Notes under the pieces: model-generated | Databases searched by the model: none | What the model was told of the DNA's origin: nothing | Seen by the model: only the letters and a program-made list of their open reading frames with translations | Made by a program: the position numbers and the translations under genes | Source: Paenibacillus sp. UNC451MF | GTDB taxonomy: Bacteria; Bacillota; Bacilli; Paenibacillales; NBRC-103111 | Reading direction: 5' to 3' | NCBI RefSeq assembly: GCF_000686845.1 | Contig: NZ_JMLS01000021.1 | Location: 62,001 to 126,000, forward strand | DNA: 64,000 bases | Shown here: piece after piece, positions 54,757-64,000 of the stretch | Layout: every line of letters begins with the position of its first letter | Position numbering within the stretch: the stretch's first letter is position 1

Positions 54757-55911
54757 GTGACAAAGAAAGTGTTATTTTGCGCAACGATGGACTATCACTT
54801 TAAAGCTTTTCACCTGCCCTATATGAGCTGGTTCAAGGATCAAGGGTGGGAGGTCCATGTGGCCGCCAACGGACAGATAGAGCTGCCCCATGTGGATGCG
54901 AAGTTCGACATTCCTTTTGAACGTTCGCCTTTTAAATGGCAAAACAGGAATGTCTTTAATCGATTGAAATCGATTATTAATGCCAATGACTACGATATTA
55001 TCCATTGTCACACCCCAATGGGCGGCGTGCTTGCCCGTCTCGCAGCACGCAAAGCACGTAAGCAAGGCACGAAAGTGTTGTACACTGCTCATGGCTTCCA
55101 CTTTTGCAAAGGAGGGCCGCTTATCAATTGGCTGTTGTATTATCCGATTGAGAAGTGGCTCTCCCATTATACGGATTGTTTAATCACGATTAATGAAGAA
55201 GACTACCGTCTGGCTGTGAATCACCGGTTCAAGGCCAAGCGAATCGACCATGTTCATGGGGTAGGAGTCAATACGGAACGCTTTAAGCCATGGACGGAAG
55301 ATGAGAAGCGTGAAGCGCGTAATATGCTTGGGTATGCCGCAGATGATGTTTTAATGTTTTATGCAGCAGAATTTAACAAGAACAAGAACCAGCAATACCT
55401 TATTCAAGCATTGGCTCTTATCCAACACGAAGCTCCTCATGCGAAGCTTCTGCTGGCGGGTGAAGGCCCTTTAAAAGAAGGATGTCGTGATTTGGCAGCT
55501 CGCTTGGGAATTGCTGATAAGGTGGATTTTCTAGGTTATCGGACGGATATCGATAAGCTGCTGCCGATGTGTGATATTGCCGTTGCATCCAGTGCACGTG
55601 AAGGATTGCCTGTCAACATCATGGAAGCGATGGCCTGCGGCCTTCCCGTTATCGCGAGTGATAACAGGGGTCACAGAGAGCTTGTGCGCAACGATCTGAA
55701 CGGTTGGATTGTAGCCGCTAATGAAGTCAACATTATGGCGGAGCGAATCATAACCCTTGTCCGCAGCAAACCAATGCAGCGTAAGCTGGGAATGGCGGGT
55801 CGTCAAATGATTGAGGCGGACTATTCGATCCGTAAAGTGTTGGATGAGAAAAGAAAGATTTATTCTTTATTTATGGAAGAAAAGGCGGAGGTACTGTGGG
55901 CGATCCAGTAA
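54757..55911 (+). CDS. Glycosyltransferase, GT4 (EpsD-like)
   Basis: 384 residues from GTG 54757 (AGGTGAT upstream); GTG 54748 overlaps that site. KKVLFCATMDYHFKAFHLPY, HCHTPMGGVLARLAARKARK, and SSAREGLPVNIMEAMACGLP carrying the GT4 acid pair. Resembles EpsD of Bacillus, consistent with its place soon after epsC. Its end overlaps the next gene by 16 nt. Confidence 0.87.
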   Translation: MTKKVLFCATMDYHFKAFHLPYMSWFKDQGWEVHVAANGQIELPHVDAKFDIPFERSPFKWQNRNVFNRLKSIINANDYDIIHCHTPMGGVLARLAARKARKQGTKVLYTAHGFHFCKGGPLINWLLYYPIEKWLSHYTDCLITINEEDYRLAVNHRFKAKRIDHVHGVGVNTERFKPWTEDEKREARNMLGYAADDVLMFYAAEFNKNKNQQYLIQALALIQHEAPHAKLLLAGEGPLKEGCRDLAARLGIADKVDFLGYRTDIDKLLPMCDIAVASSAREGLPVNIMEAMACGLPVIASDNRGHRELVRNDLNGWIVAANEVNIMAERIITLVRSKPMQRKLGMAGRQMIEADYSIRKVLDEKRKIYSLFMEEKAEVLWAIQ

Positions 55912-57011
55912 GGATTTTACACGTCGTTGTTAATATGAATCGCGGTGGAGCCGAAACGCTGTTAATGAATATGTATCGAAATATTGATCGAACCCAAATC
56001 CAGTTCGATTTTTTGACATGCAAGGAAGGGATTTTTGATTCGGAAATAACGGCTATGGGCGGCAGGGTTCACCGGATTCCTTATTTGACTGAGGTGGGCC
56101 ATTCCAAATACATACAAGCGTTGAATCAATTTTTCGTTTCGCATCCCGAATATCGAATCGTCCATTCCCACATGGACAAAATGAGCGGCTTCGTTCTTCG
56201 TTCGGCGAAGAAGGCTGGTGTGCCTACGCGTATTGCTCATAGTCATAATACAAGCAGTGAGGGTGGCTTTGCAGCCAGAATGTATAAATGGGCCGCAGGC
56301 AGCTTTATACGACCAAGCTCCACCCACTTTATAGCTTGCTCGCTTAAAGCCGCCGAATGGCTATTTCCTGGAAGGAAGGATCAAGCGGCGATATTAAAAA
56401 ACGGAATTGAGTACGAGAAATTTTTATTTAACCAGGAGGTTCGGGTACAAGTACGAAGGGAATTGGAGATTCCCGAAGCCAGCTGCGTAGTCGGACATGT
56501 TGGACGATTCAACCATCAGAAGAATCATGCATTTCTTATCGATATTTTTGCTCAATTACATGCTGATACTCCGAACACGAACACCGTTCTGGTGCTGGCC
56601 GGGGACGGACCGCTGCGGCCTGAAATGGAGAAGAAAGTAAGGGAATGCAAGTTGGAGGGAAAAGTGAAATTTCTCGGAGTACGCAGTGATATTGCAAGGC
56701 TGCTTCAAGCTTTTGATACATTCGTATTTCCATCATTGCATGAGGGCTTGCCGGTTACTCTGATAGAGGCGCAAGGAGCGGGTTTACCTTGTATTATTTC
56801 CGATGTTATCACTCAGGAAGTGGACATGGGGATGGAGCTAGTAGATTATATATCGCTTGACCAGCCGACGACTTGGGTACAGGCGATAAAGCGCCGAATA
56901 GCGAAACCAACATCTCGCCATATACCAGCTAACTCATTAACCGAGCGTGGTTATGATATTAGAACGACAGCTAGATGGGTGGAAGACTATTATTTAACCA
57001 TGACGAGGTGA
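55896..57011 (+). CDS. Glycosyltransferase, GT4 (EpsF-like)
   Basis: 371 residues, GTG 55896 with GGCGGAGG upstream. RILHVVVNMNRGGAETLLMN and FDFLTCKEGIFDSEI, then VGRFNHQKNHAFLIDIF and FPSLHEGLPVTLIEAQGAGL, the EpsF/EpsD-group pattern. Overlaps the genes on both sides and is part of the compact unit 4 operon. Confidence 0.87.
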   Translation: MGDPVRILHVVVNMNRGGAETLLMNMYRNIDRTQIQFDFLTCKEGIFDSEITAMGGRVHRIPYLTEVGHSKYIQALNQFFVSHPEYRIVHSHMDKMSGFVLRSAKKAGVPTRIAHSHNTSSEGGFAARMYKWAAGSFIRPSSTHFIACSLKAAEWLFPGRKDQAAILKNGIEYEKFLFNQEVRVQVRRELEIPEASCVVGHVGRFNHQKNHAFLIDIFAQLHADTPNTNTVLVLAGDGPLRPEMEKKVRECKLEGKVKFLGVRSDIARLLQAFDTFVFPSLHEGLPVTLIEAQGAGLPCIISDVITQEVDMGMELVDYISLDQPTTWVQAIKRRIAKPTSRHIPANSLTERGYDIRTTARWVEDYYLTMTR

Positions 57012-57016
57012 TGAAT

Positions 57017-57901
57017 TTGAAGACACTAACCGTGTTTACACCTACTTATAATCGGGCATATTGTCTTCCAGTTTGTTACGAAAGCCTAAAACGCCAAACA
57101 TCCAAGCAGTTTATTTGGCTTATTATAGACGACGGCTCCAGTGACACGACTAAAGAATTGGTCAAGGGCTGGATGGACGATAAAGAAATCGAAATCCGTT
57201 ATCATTGGCAGGAAAATCAGGGGATGCATGGAGCCCATAATACGGCTTATGAGCTGATTGATACGGAGCTTAATGTGTGTATTGATTCGGATGATTATAT
57301 GCCGGACGATGCTGTAGAGCAAATCCTTTCATTTTGGGACCGATATGGAAGCGACAAAGTCAGCGGAATCATAGGCCTGGATTCTTATACTGACGGGCGG
57401 ATTGTAGGCTCTTGCCTGCCGGAGCAGCTTAAATACTCGTCTTTGTTCGAGTTGTATAACAAGCATGGAGTGACTGGCGATAAGAAGCTGGTGTACCGAA
57501 CCGAGTTAACCCGAGAATATCCTTATCCGCTATTTAAGAATGAGAAATACGTGGGTCTAGCTTATAAATATTACATGCTGGATCAGAAGTATGAAATGCT
57601 GCTGATGAACGAAGTGCTTTGCTGTGTCGAATATTTACCGGATGGATCATCCAGAAATATGTTAAGTCAATATCGTAAAAATCCTAACGGATTCGCTTTT
57701 TACCGTAAGGAGCTCATGAAGCTGCCGTTCGCCGGCAGGTTATTTAAGTTCAAACAATCGATACATTATGTATCAAGCAGCCTTTTATCCAAAAACAGGC
57801 GATTCATTAATGAGACACCTTGCAAGCTGCTAACGTTCGCTGCGATTCCGTTCGGGTTTATGCTTTATTGTTACGTACTTAGAAAAACAAGAACCTCTTA
57901 A
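57017..57901 (+). CDS. Glycosyltransferase, GT2
   Basis: 294 residues from TTG 57017, which has GAGGTG at proper spacing; ATG 57011 overlaps the previous stop and lacks spacing. TVFTPTYNRAYCLPVCYESL, WLIIDDGSSD and the metal site CIDSDDYMPDD. Inverting transferase adding a sugar to the EPS repeat. Confidence 0.87.
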   Translation: MKTLTVFTPTYNRAYCLPVCYESLKRQTSKQFIWLIIDDGSSDTTKELVKGWMDDKEIEIRYHWQENQGMHGAHNTAYELIDTELNVCIDSDDYMPDDAVEQILSFWDRYGSDKVSGIIGLDSYTDGRIVGSCLPEQLKYSSLFELYNKHGVTGDKKLVYRTELTREYPYPLFKNEKYVGLAYKYYMLDQKYEMLLMNEVLCCVEYLPDGSSRNMLSQYRKNPNGFAFYRKELMKLPFAGRLFKFKQSIHYVSSSLLSKNRRFINETPCKLLTFAAIPFGFMLYCYVLRKTRTS

Positions 57902-57924
57902 CGGGTTTGAAGGGATTACAAGCT

Positions 57925-58992
57925 ATGGCCATTCTTTGGATTAATCTGTTCTCTGTCTATGCTGTCTCCTTGTTCTCAAGATTTTTGGCAAAGCCTTCAG
58001 CTCTGGGTCCTGTCTATATTAAGCCTAATAAGTTCATGGCGTTTGTTGTTATTGTTATTTTCGTTATGATATCGGGTCTTCGCAATAATATCGGCGATAC
58101 TTTCTTTTATATGCATTCATTTGTTGTGGACCCTTATACCTGGGAGTATGTGTTATCCAAAAAAGATATGGGCTTCGGCATTCTCCTGATGATTTTGAAA
58201 ATGTACACGGCTAATCCTCAAGCGCTTGTATTTATAACGGCATTAGTGACCAATTTGCTTATCGTTATGGTGTTGTATAAATATTCCCGCTTGTTCGAGA
58301 TAAGTGTTTATCTCTATATTACGTCGGGACTGTATATCGTAGCTATGAATGGGATTCGGCAATTTTTGGCTGGCGCCATCATTTTTGCGGCTACCAAATA
58401 CATTTTTAATGGGGATTGGAAGAAGTATATTGCCGTCGTTTTATTCGCATCAACGATTCATCAAAGTGCGCTTATCCTTATTCCCATTTATTTCATTGTG
58501 AGAAGAAGGGCATGGACGAGTGCGACTTTTACCCTGCTGGCGTTAGCCATTCTGCTGGTGCTTGGCTACAATCAATTTTCCGATGCTATCTTCTCAGCCA
58601 TTGAGGATACGCAATACAGCAATTACAAAGATTTCAATGAAGGAGGCGCTAACTTTATCCGGGTAGTGATACAAGGTGTCCCCGTTCTGTTTGCTTATCT
58701 GGGCAGGCATAAGCTTAGGGAGATTTTTCCGCAAAGTGATTATGTGGTCAATATGTCGTTGTTAGGCTTCATTTTCATGGCTATCGCTACACAAAACTGG
58801 ATATTCGCCCGATTCATCGTTTATTTCGGTTTATACAATTTAATTCTAATGTCTTGGATTGTGAAAATATTCGCCAAAGACAGTCAACGGCTTATTTACT
58901 ATGCGATTATCGTCTGTTACTTCATTTATTTTTATTACGAAAACGTCGTGGTCTTAAACCTCATCTATAAAAGCGACTATTTAAGTCTATAG
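57925..58992 (+). CDS. EPS polymerase-like membrane protein (EpsG family)
   Basis: 355 residues from ATG 57925 (GAAGGG upstream); a TTG at 57907 is possible. About ten membrane helices. [20 protein letters not shown], the block [19 protein letters not shown], and [12 protein letters not shown] are EpsG hallmarks. It probably polymerises flipped repeat units into the EPS chain. Confidence 0.85.
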   Translation: MAILWINLFSVYAVSLFSRFLAKPSALGPVYIKPNKFMAFVVIVIFVMISGLRNNIGDTFFYMHSFVVDPYTWEYVLSKKDMGFGILLMILKMYTANPQALVFITALVTNLLIVMVLYKYSRLFEISVYLYITSGLYIVAMNGIRQFLAGAIIFAATKYIFNGDWKKYIAVVLFASTIHQSALILIPIYFIVRRRAWTSATFTLLALAILLVLGYNQFSDAIFSAIEDTQYSNYKDFNEGGANFIRVVIQGVPVLFAYLGRHKLREIFPQSDYVVNMSLLGFIFMAIATQNWIFARFIVYFGLYNLILMSWIVKIFAKDSQRLIYYAIIVCYFIYFYYENVVVLNLIYKSDYLSL

Positions 58993-59005
58993 GAGGGCGA
59001 AACAG

Positions 59006-60124
59006 TTGGCTGTACTTATTACGGGTGGTTCCGGCTATATCGGAAGTCATACATGTGTGGAGCTATTAAATGCGGGGTATGAAATTATTGTAGTAGATAA
59101 TCTGGCAAACAGTCATGTCGAATCGCTAAGGCGGGTAAGGGAGATAACGGGCAAGGATTTTAAGTTCTATCAAATTGATTTAATGGACCAGGAGAAGCTC
59201 GATAAGGTCGTATTTGCACAAAATGAGATCGATGCCGTCATTCACTTTGCCGGTCTCAAGGCGGTAGGGGAATCGGTACTGCTGCCGCTCCGTTATTATG
59301 ACAATAACATTACGGGGACATTGGCGCTTTGTAAAGTGATGGAGAAGTACGGGGTGAAAAAGTTAGTGTTCAGCTCCTCCGCAACTGTATATGGTTTACA
59401 GGAACGCGTACCTATCTCTGAGGAGCTGCCGCTTAGCGCAACGAATCCGTACGGACGAACGAAGCTGATGATTGAGGAAATCCTGCGGGACTTATATAAG
59501 TCAGATTCCAAATGGAGCATTGCGCTATTACGTTACTTTAACCCTGTTGGAGCGCATAAAAGCGGTCGGATCGGGGAAGACCCGAACGGCATTCCTAACA
59601 ATCTCATGCCTTATATTACTCAAGTAGCGGTCGGAAGGCTCAAGGAGCTTCAAGTATACGGTAATGATTATCCGACACCGGACGGTACAGGAGTAAGAGA
59701 TTACATTCATGCGGTGGATCTTGCACAAGGGCATTTGAAGGCGCTGGATAAGGTGAGTGCTTCCACCGGAGTAGAAGCCTACAATCTTGGAACCGGTCGA
59801 GGGTATAGCGTGTTGGATATGGTAGCCGCCTTTGAGAGTGTAACCGGTAAGAGCATTCCGTATAAAATCACGGAGCGCAGACCAGGCGATATCGGAGTTT
59901 GTTATGCAGATCCGAGTAAAGCAAAGCGAGAGCTGGGCTGGGCTGCTAAGCTGGGTTTAGAAGAAATGTGCCGAGATGCCTGGCGTTGGCAGCTGCACAA
60001 TCCGAATGGCTACAAGGAAAAAGAGTCCATGCTGGCGGGGATTGGCGTGAATGGCGACCCTCAGATGTTTCAACAAAGCGGAAGGGATTTCTCATTAGAT
60101 CATCTTGTAAATGAGGTTTTGTAA
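59006..60124 (+). CDS. galE: UDP-glucose 4-epimerase
   Basis: 372 residues, TTG 59006 with AGGAGG upstream. [20 protein letters not shown] (NAD site), [19 protein letters not shown] (Tyr-x3-Lys) and [11 protein letters not shown]. Normal family length is about 330-340; here about 30 extra C-terminal residues ([20 protein letters not shown]) are present. Supplies UDP-galactose or UDP-GalNAc to the transferases. Confidence 0.92.
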   Translation: MAVLITGGSGYIGSHTCVELLNAGYEIIVVDNLANSHVESLRRVREITGKDFKFYQIDLMDQEKLDKVVFAQNEIDAVIHFAGLKAVGESVLLPLRYYDNNITGTLALCKVMEKYGVKKLVFSSSATVYGLQERVPISEELPLSATNPYGRTKLMIEEILRDLYKSDSKWSIALLRYFNPVGAHKSGRIGEDPNGIPNNLMPYITQVAVGRLKELQVYGNDYPTPDGTGVRDYIHAVDLAQGHLKALDKVSASTGVEAYNLGTGRGYSVLDMVAAFESVTGKSIPYKITERRPGDIGVCYADPSKAKRELGWAAKLGLEEMCRDAWRWQLHNPNGYKEKESMLAGIGVNGDPQMFQQSGRDFSLDHLVNEVL

Positions 60125-60271
60125 ATGAAGCTATCGGAACTGACTCAGCAGCAGATGAAGGAAATTATGTTAAGGGCCTATCATAGGGGCAATGAGGCTG
60201 AGAACCTAGGAGTTAGAGATTTAATCGAGGAAATCAAAGAGCAAATTTTATCCGCCGTAAGGGGGAAGTAA
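60125..60271 (+). CDS. Small 48-residue protein between galE and epsL
   Basis: ATG 60125 directly follows the galE stop, with no spacer. The product starts MKLSELTQQQMKEIMLRAYH, continues RGNEAENLGVRDLIEEI and ends AVRGK; highly helical, amphipathic, no signal. It fits the operon reading without leaving a gap, and the next start is 7 nt on. Family not recognised; might be a small adaptor for EPS enzymes. Confidence 0.55.
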   Translation: MKLSELTQQQMKEIMLRAYHRGNEAENLGVRDLIEEIKEQILSAVRGK

Positions 60272-60277
60272 CAAACC

Positions 60278-60874
60278 ATGAAACGACTGTTTGACTTGCT
60301 GGTTTCAATCTCGCTGCTGCTGCTGTTATCCATAGTTATTGCGATTGTGGCTATTCTGGTGAAAAGAAAACTAGGCTCGCCTATCGTATTCGCACAGCAG
60401 CGTCCAGGATTACACGGCAACCCATTTTATTTGTATAAGTTCCGTACGATGACGGATGCAACCGATAGTGAAGGGAATTTACTTTCAGATGCCGTGCGAT
60501 TAACCCCTTTCGGCCAATTTTTGAGAAAGTACAGCTTGGATGAGATGCTGCAGCTGGTCAACGTGGTCAAAGGGGATTTGAGTTTAGTCGGTCCTCGTCC
60601 GTTATTGATGGACTACTTGCCTTTGTATTCGGAAGAGCAGGCTAGGAGGCATAATGTCAGGCCGGGAATTACCGGATGGGCCCAAGTGAACGGTAGGAAC
60701 GCTATCTCCTGGGAAGAAAAATTCAAGCTGGATGTATGGTATTTGGAGCATCAGAGCTTTTTCCTCGATCTCAAAATATTGGGAATGACCCTTAAAAAAG
60801 TGCTGAAACCGGAAGGGATCAGCCATGCAAGCCATGTAACTATGGAACGATTCACAGGGTCTAAATTTTCATGA
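60278..60874 (+). CDS. epsL: Initiating phosphoglycosyl transferase (EpsL/PglC type)
   Basis: 198 residues. One N-terminal re-entrant membrane helix (LLVSISLLLLLSIVIAIVAIL), then PFYLYKFRTMTDATDSEG, the catalytic Asp-Glu in KYSLDEMLQLVNVVKGDLSL, VGPRPLLMDYLP and RPGITGWAQVNGRNAISW. It links the first sugar phosphate to undecaprenyl phosphate. With EpsM and EpsN next door the sugar is probably the diacetamido-trideoxy hexose. Confidence 0.92.
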   Translation: MKRLFDLLVSISLLLLLSIVIAIVAILVKRKLGSPIVFAQQRPGLHGNPFYLYKFRTMTDATDSEGNLLSDAVRLTPFGQFLRKYSLDEMLQLVNVVKGDLSLVGPRPLLMDYLPLYSEEQARRHNVRPGITGWAQVNGRNAISWEEKFKLDVWYLEHQSFFLDLKILGMTLKKVLKPEGISHASHVTMERFTGSKFS

Positions 60875-60891
60875 AACGAGAGGGTTGAACG

Positions 60892-61530
60892 ATGGAGCTT
60901 GCCGTTATTGGCGAGGGTGGACATAGTAAAGTCATCATGGACCTCATTCGATTTCAAAATGATAAGGTAAAAGCTGTTTTGGATGATAAATATACGGAGC
61001 TTGTATGCCACGATGACGGCATTTACAGAGGACCTGTTGCTTCCGTTCCACATTTGCTGCGGCAAATCGAGCATCTGAAGTTTATTGTAGCCATTGGGAA
61101 CAACAAAGTAAGAAAATCGATTGTCACAAAGCTCGGATTCACGAAGGAAAGCTACGTTTCGCTAATCCATCCTTCTGCGGTGGTAAGTCCTAGTGCTCAG
61201 ATCGGGCAGGGTGCTGTTATTATGGCTCATTGCACAATCAATGCGGATGCCATTATCGGTAATCACACCATCATCAATACGGGAGCCATAGTCGAACACG
61301 ACAGCCGGATTGAGGATTATGCCCATGTGGCGCCTCATGCGACGCTTACCGGAGCGGTATGCGTAAGGGAAGGAACGATGATCGGTGCAGCTGCAGCCGT
61401 TATTCCAGGAAAAACAATTGGCGAATGGGCTGTCATTGGTGCAGGTTCGACGGTAATAAGCGATATTCCATCATTCAGTACTGCTGTTGGGAGCCCGGCC
61501 AAGGTGCTTCATTGCCCTAATACAATTTAG
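60892..61530 (+). CDS. epsM: Sugar N-acetyltransferase (EpsM/PglD type)
   Basis: 212 residues, ATG 60892. N-terminal Rossmann-like UDP-sugar site (AVIGEGGHSKVIMDLIRFQN), then hexapeptide repeats with the catalytic His in NTGAIVEHDSRIEDYAHVAP. It acetylates the 4-amino sugar made by EpsN. Confidence 0.92.
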   Translation: MELAVIGEGGHSKVIMDLIRFQNDKVKAVLDDKYTELVCHDDGIYRGPVASVPHLLRQIEHLKFIVAIGNNKVRKSIVTKLGFTKESYVSLIHPSAVVSPSAQIGQGAVIMAHCTINADAIIGNHTIINTGAIVEHDSRIEDYAHVAPHATLTGAVCVREGTMIGAAAAVIPGKTIGEWAVIGAGSTVISDIPSFSTAVGSPAKVLHCPNTI

Positions 61531-61550
61531 AAAGGACGTGATCATTCATT

Positions 61551-62741
61551 ATGAGTACGGATAAGACCAGAATTTATTTGTCCGCTCCACATATGAGCGA
61601 GAACGAATTGAAGTACATTCAGGACGCCTTTGATACAAATTGGATCGCTCCGTTAGGACCGCATGTCGATGCCTTCGAGAAGGAGCTGGCTGCGCATGTG
61701 GGAGTCCGGGATGCTGCTGCGGTTATTTCAGGGACGGCTGCCATCCATCTGGCTTTGCGCTTGATTGGAATTAAAGAAGGAGATGTCGTATTTTGCTCCA
61801 GTCTTACGTTTGTTGCGAGCGCGAACCCGATTGTGTATATGGGAGCTAACCCGGTCTTTATTGATTCGGAGCCGGAAACCTGGAATATGTCTCCACAGGC
61901 ATTGGAACGGGCATTGGCTGACGCTTATGTCGAGGGCAGCTTGCCCAAAGCTGTCATCGTCGTTAATTTATATGGACAAAGTGCAAAAATGGATGAAATC
62001 GTTATGCTTTGCAATCGCTATAACATCCCGGTGATCGAAGATGCAGCGGAATCTCTCGGTTCTACCTATAAAGGAAGAGCGAGCGGAACATTCGGCAAAT
62101 ACGGTGTGTATTCTTTTAACGGCAACAAAATTATTACAACCTCCGGTGGGGGAATGCTCGTTTCCAATGATATTGAGGGATTGCAAAACGCCAGATTTTT
62201 TGCGACGCAAGCAAGAGATCAGGCCTCCCATTATCAGCATAGCCAGATGGGCTATAACTATCGGATGAGCAATGTGCTGGCAGGCATCGGGAGAGCCCAA
62301 CTGGAAGTTTTGAAAGAAAGGGTTGAGGCAAGAAGAGCGATCTTTGAACGATATTATTTGGAGCTCTCTCATCTACCCGGTTTTCATTTTATGTCCGAGA
62401 TGAAGCATACTCGCTCAAACCGCTGGCTGACCGTACTTACAATAGATTCGAATGAGGCTGGAATTACTGTCGAGGAGCTGCTGGCCGCTTTGACGGAAGA
62501 AAATATTGAAGCACGGCCTGTCTGGAAGCCGCTTCATTTGCAGCCTTTGTTTGAAGGGTGCAAATATTATAAACATGCAGACAACGAGAGTGTTTCCGAT
62601 CAATTATTTACGACAGGCATATGCCTTCCGTCCGGTTCCAAGATGACTCTGGAAGAGCAGCACAGAGTTATCGAATGCATCAAGAGCGCCGTAAGCAAAA
62701 AGACGAAGGGTATCGGTGTGCAGCAAGCAGCAATGCACTGA
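61551..62741 (+). CDS. epsN: PLP-dependent sugar aminotransferase (EpsN/PglE type)
   Basis: 396 residues, ATG 61551 with AAAGGACG upstream. IYLSAPHMSENELKYIQDAF, VIEDAAESLGSTYKGRASGT, and FNGNKIITTSGGGMLVSND carrying the PLP-binding Lys. It aminates the 4-keto sugar from EpsC. Last gene of EPS unit 4. Confidence 0.93.
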   Translation: MSTDKTRIYLSAPHMSENELKYIQDAFDTNWIAPLGPHVDAFEKELAAHVGVRDAAAVISGTAAIHLALRLIGIKEGDVVFCSSLTFVASANPIVYMGANPVFIDSEPETWNMSPQALERALADAYVEGSLPKAVIVVNLYGQSAKMDEIVMLCNRYNIPVIEDAAESLGSTYKGRASGTFGKYGVYSFNGNKIITTSGGGMLVSNDIEGLQNARFFATQARDQASHYQHSQMGYNYRMSNVLAGIGRAQLEVLKERVEARRAIFERYYLELSHLPGFHFMSEMKHTRSNRWLTVLTIDSNEAGITVEELLAALTEENIEARPVWKPLHLQPLFEGCKYYKHADNESVSDQLFTTGICLPSGSKMTLEEQHRVIECIKSAVSKKTKGIGVQQAAMH

Positions 62742-63321
62742 TCAGCTCAGCTGGACGATTTTAGTTTTAGTTCATGATGCCTTGCCATCCGGTAAAAATG
62801 CGCTTTCATTTGCATATCAAGACAATCCTTGTAGAGAGTGCAATGGTAAGCATGCATCACTTGATGGTAAACATATTGTGCCCTTTTCCATGTTCCCGTT
62901 AGAAGCGAATACATAACGCATGACCCCCTTTTGTAAAATTTATGTGTGTTGATGCCGATGTATTCAGTTTATAACGGGAATGGCTTAAGGTATTAGGGAA
63001 CTTTACCATTAAAGTAAGCGGAGGAGGTGAGAATAAGCGGACGATGATGCCTTATGGCATGTACTGAAAAGGGAATAGTAAGCGCTTTAATATTAGTCCG
63101 ACAAAGAGTGAATTGGGAAAAAGTACGGTACCAATCCAATAATCAAGGGAAAAGACTCCTGTAATCGCTCTTGTATGAACTTTACTCGTTTTAAAGGGAC
63201 TATTTGGAGTAAGGAGCGGGAGGTCATGACACGGGGGGAAAATGTCTGATGATTAGTATTGAGGGTGTGATGTGGAAAAACCAGGAATGCTTACCTGAAG
63301 TGCTGCGGAGTGATGAACAAC
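62742..63321 (+). other. 580-bp gap between epsN and sinR with no convincing gene
   Basis: No ORF with a good ribosome site exceeds 21 residues. A hairpin ATGCC-TTAT-GGCAT (about 63048) follows a ribosome-site-like AGGAGGTGAG (63021-63030). No SinI-like ORF was found by eye on the plus strand, no SinR-like operator is present, and no clear terminator for the EPS operon is visible. A long leader for sinR is possible. Confidence 0.4.
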
Positions 63322-63663
63322 ATGATCGGTAATAATATTTCCTCCATTCGGAAACAAAGAGGGTTTACTCTTTCCGAGCTTTCAGAGCGGACCGGGATTT
63401 CCAAATCGTATTTAAGCAATATTGAGCGTAACTTAAAGCAAAATCCATCGATTCATGTTATGGAGAAAATCGCATCGGTATTAAAGGTGGATCTCAAGAC
63501 GCTGCTTAAAATTGCGACAGATGCAGAAATAAAGCAGCACCCCGATAAAGAATGGCTTGATTTCATTAGTGATTTGAAAAATTCGGGTATTGAGAAAGAG
63601 CGTATACATGAATATAAAATAGTGATTGAGTTTATGAAATGGCACAATGATAAAGTTAAGTAA
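63322..63663 (+). CDS. sinR: SinR-like biofilm repressor
   Basis: 113 residues from ATG 63322, which aligns with the SinR start MIGQRI and has GCGGAG upstream; GTG 63310 is the longer option. XRE helix-turn-helix IRKQRGFTLSELSERTGISK, then SYLSNIERNLKQNPSI, both very close to Bacillus SinR. The C-terminal part KEWLDFISDLKNSGIEKERI matches the SinI/SinR interaction helices. SinR binds GTTCTYT and represses matrix genes. Palindromes built from that half-site are present in three EPS/lasso leaders upstream, making this the prime candidate regulator. Confidence 0.88.
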   Translation: MIGNNISSIRKQRGFTLSELSERTGISKSYLSNIERNLKQNPSIHVMEKIASVLKVDLKTLLKIATDAEIKQHPDKEWLDFISDLKNSGIEKERIHEYKIVIEFMKWHNDKVK

Positions 63664-64000
63664 AAGCATAAAAGGTTGGATGGGGTGGCTAGGGCTAGCC
63701 GTCGTATTGACCGCAATCTTTTTGTTCACTGCATTTCAAATGTTTACCGGAGAGCATACCAAGGTGATTATCCAGCGCATAACCGGATTGACGGAGCAGG
63801 ACGCTTATGCATTGAATGCGATAGTCCGGAAGACGGCTCATGTCATCGCCTTTGGTTTGCTAGGTATCCTGTTATACCGGATTGTTGGAAGACAATCTAT
63901 CGTTTATGCCTGGCTAGGTGCTACGCTTATGGCTGTTTTGGATGAATGGCATCAGTTCTTTGTCCCGGGAAGGTCGCCTTTATTTCAGGATGTTATTCTT
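63647..64000 (+). CDS. VanZ-like membrane protein (partial)
   Basis: Open to the window end, at least 118 residues. Start uncertain: ATG 63647 overlaps sinR by 17 nt; ATG 63680 has AAAAGG upstream. Hydrophobic N terminus (GLAVVLTAIFLFTAFQMF) and the VanZ signature VRKTAHVIAFGLLGILLY with LDEWHQFFVPGRSPLFQDV. Function of these proteins is mostly unknown. Coupled to sinR. Confidence 0.82.
   Translation, partial: MIKLSKSIKGWMGWLGLAVVLTAIFLFTAFQMFTGEHTKVIIQRITGLTEQDAYALNAIVRKTAHVIAFGLLGILLYRIVGRQSIVYAWLGATLMAVLDEWHQFFVPGRSPLFQDVIL

Noticed and set aside
62716-62916. 66-residue ORF after epsN
   Set aside because: Starts inside epsN, has no ribosome site and no recognisable composition or motif.
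63210-63385. Short ORFs before sinR as a SinI homologue
   Set aside because: The longest with any ribosome site is about 21 residues and lacks the SinI pattern of a conserved helix pair.

Overview
The window reads as a Paenibacillus-type chromosome (order Bacillales). The evidence is a firmicute RpoC tail, strong AAGGAGG-type ribosome binding sites with frequent TTG and GTG starts, LplABC-type sugar ABC transporters with a membrane-anchored AraC regulator, an S-layer-homology (SLH) anchored pectate-lyase-like giant protein, a Bacillus-type eps locus and a SinR homologue. No tRNA, rRNA, CRISPR array or recognisable transposase was found.

Layout. 1-3.3 kb: the end of an rpoC gene outside its usual operon, a TPR/winged-helix regulator, and a small operon with an unknown protein, an M20-like peptidase and an overlapping 48-residue ORF. 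3.3-7.3 kb: an AcoR-type sigma-54 activator divergent from an aldehyde dehydrogenase and a DUF779 protein, with a textbook -24/-12 promoter and two matching activator sites. 7.4-8.4 kb: YhaM exoribonuclease. 8.5-12.3 kb: an McrBC-like pair. 12.3-24.6 kb: a long inverted repeat, then an oligosaccharide ABC importer, its sensor/regulator and an 1886-residue SLH-anchored, pectate-lyase-like surface protein. 24.6-28.7 kb, minus strand: a small secreted Asn-rich protein and two orphan tailspike-like proteins.

29-62.7 kb is an exopolysaccharide (EPS) superlocus in four transcription units. Unit 1 has a chain-length/BY-kinase pair, an orphan HlyD-type lipoprotein and a repeat-containing secreted protein. 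Its promoter carries a 17-bp operator that exactly fills the -35/-10 spacer. Unit 2 is a complete paeninodin-type lasso peptide cluster in the order cyclase, precursor, kinase, RRE, protease, nucleotidyltransferase, ABC exporter. Unit 3 has glycosyltransferases, a pyruvyl transferase, a GH88/105-like hydrolase, two acyltransferases and a flippase. Unit 4 begins with a probable EAR/epsC RNA and encodes EpsC, GtaB, glycosyltransferases, an EpsG-like polymerase, GalE and EpsL-M-N, the last with EpsC forming the UDP-diacetamido-sugar pathway.

The unifying signal is a 16-bp palindrome, GTTCTTTATAAAGAAC and close variants, in the leaders of units 2, 3 and 4 and upstream of the small secreted protein. 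It matches the known SinR half-site GTTCTYT, and a SinR homologue lies just after the EPS locus (63.3 kb). In units 3 and 4 one operator exactly fills the promoter spacer. In units 2, 3 and 4 a second operator sits 8-9 nt after a T-run, which is terminator-like where a hairpin precedes it. The window therefore suggests a biofilm regulon in which a lasso peptide is co-regulated with matrix polysaccharide. All functions are read from sequence and family knowledge; nothing was searched or computed.
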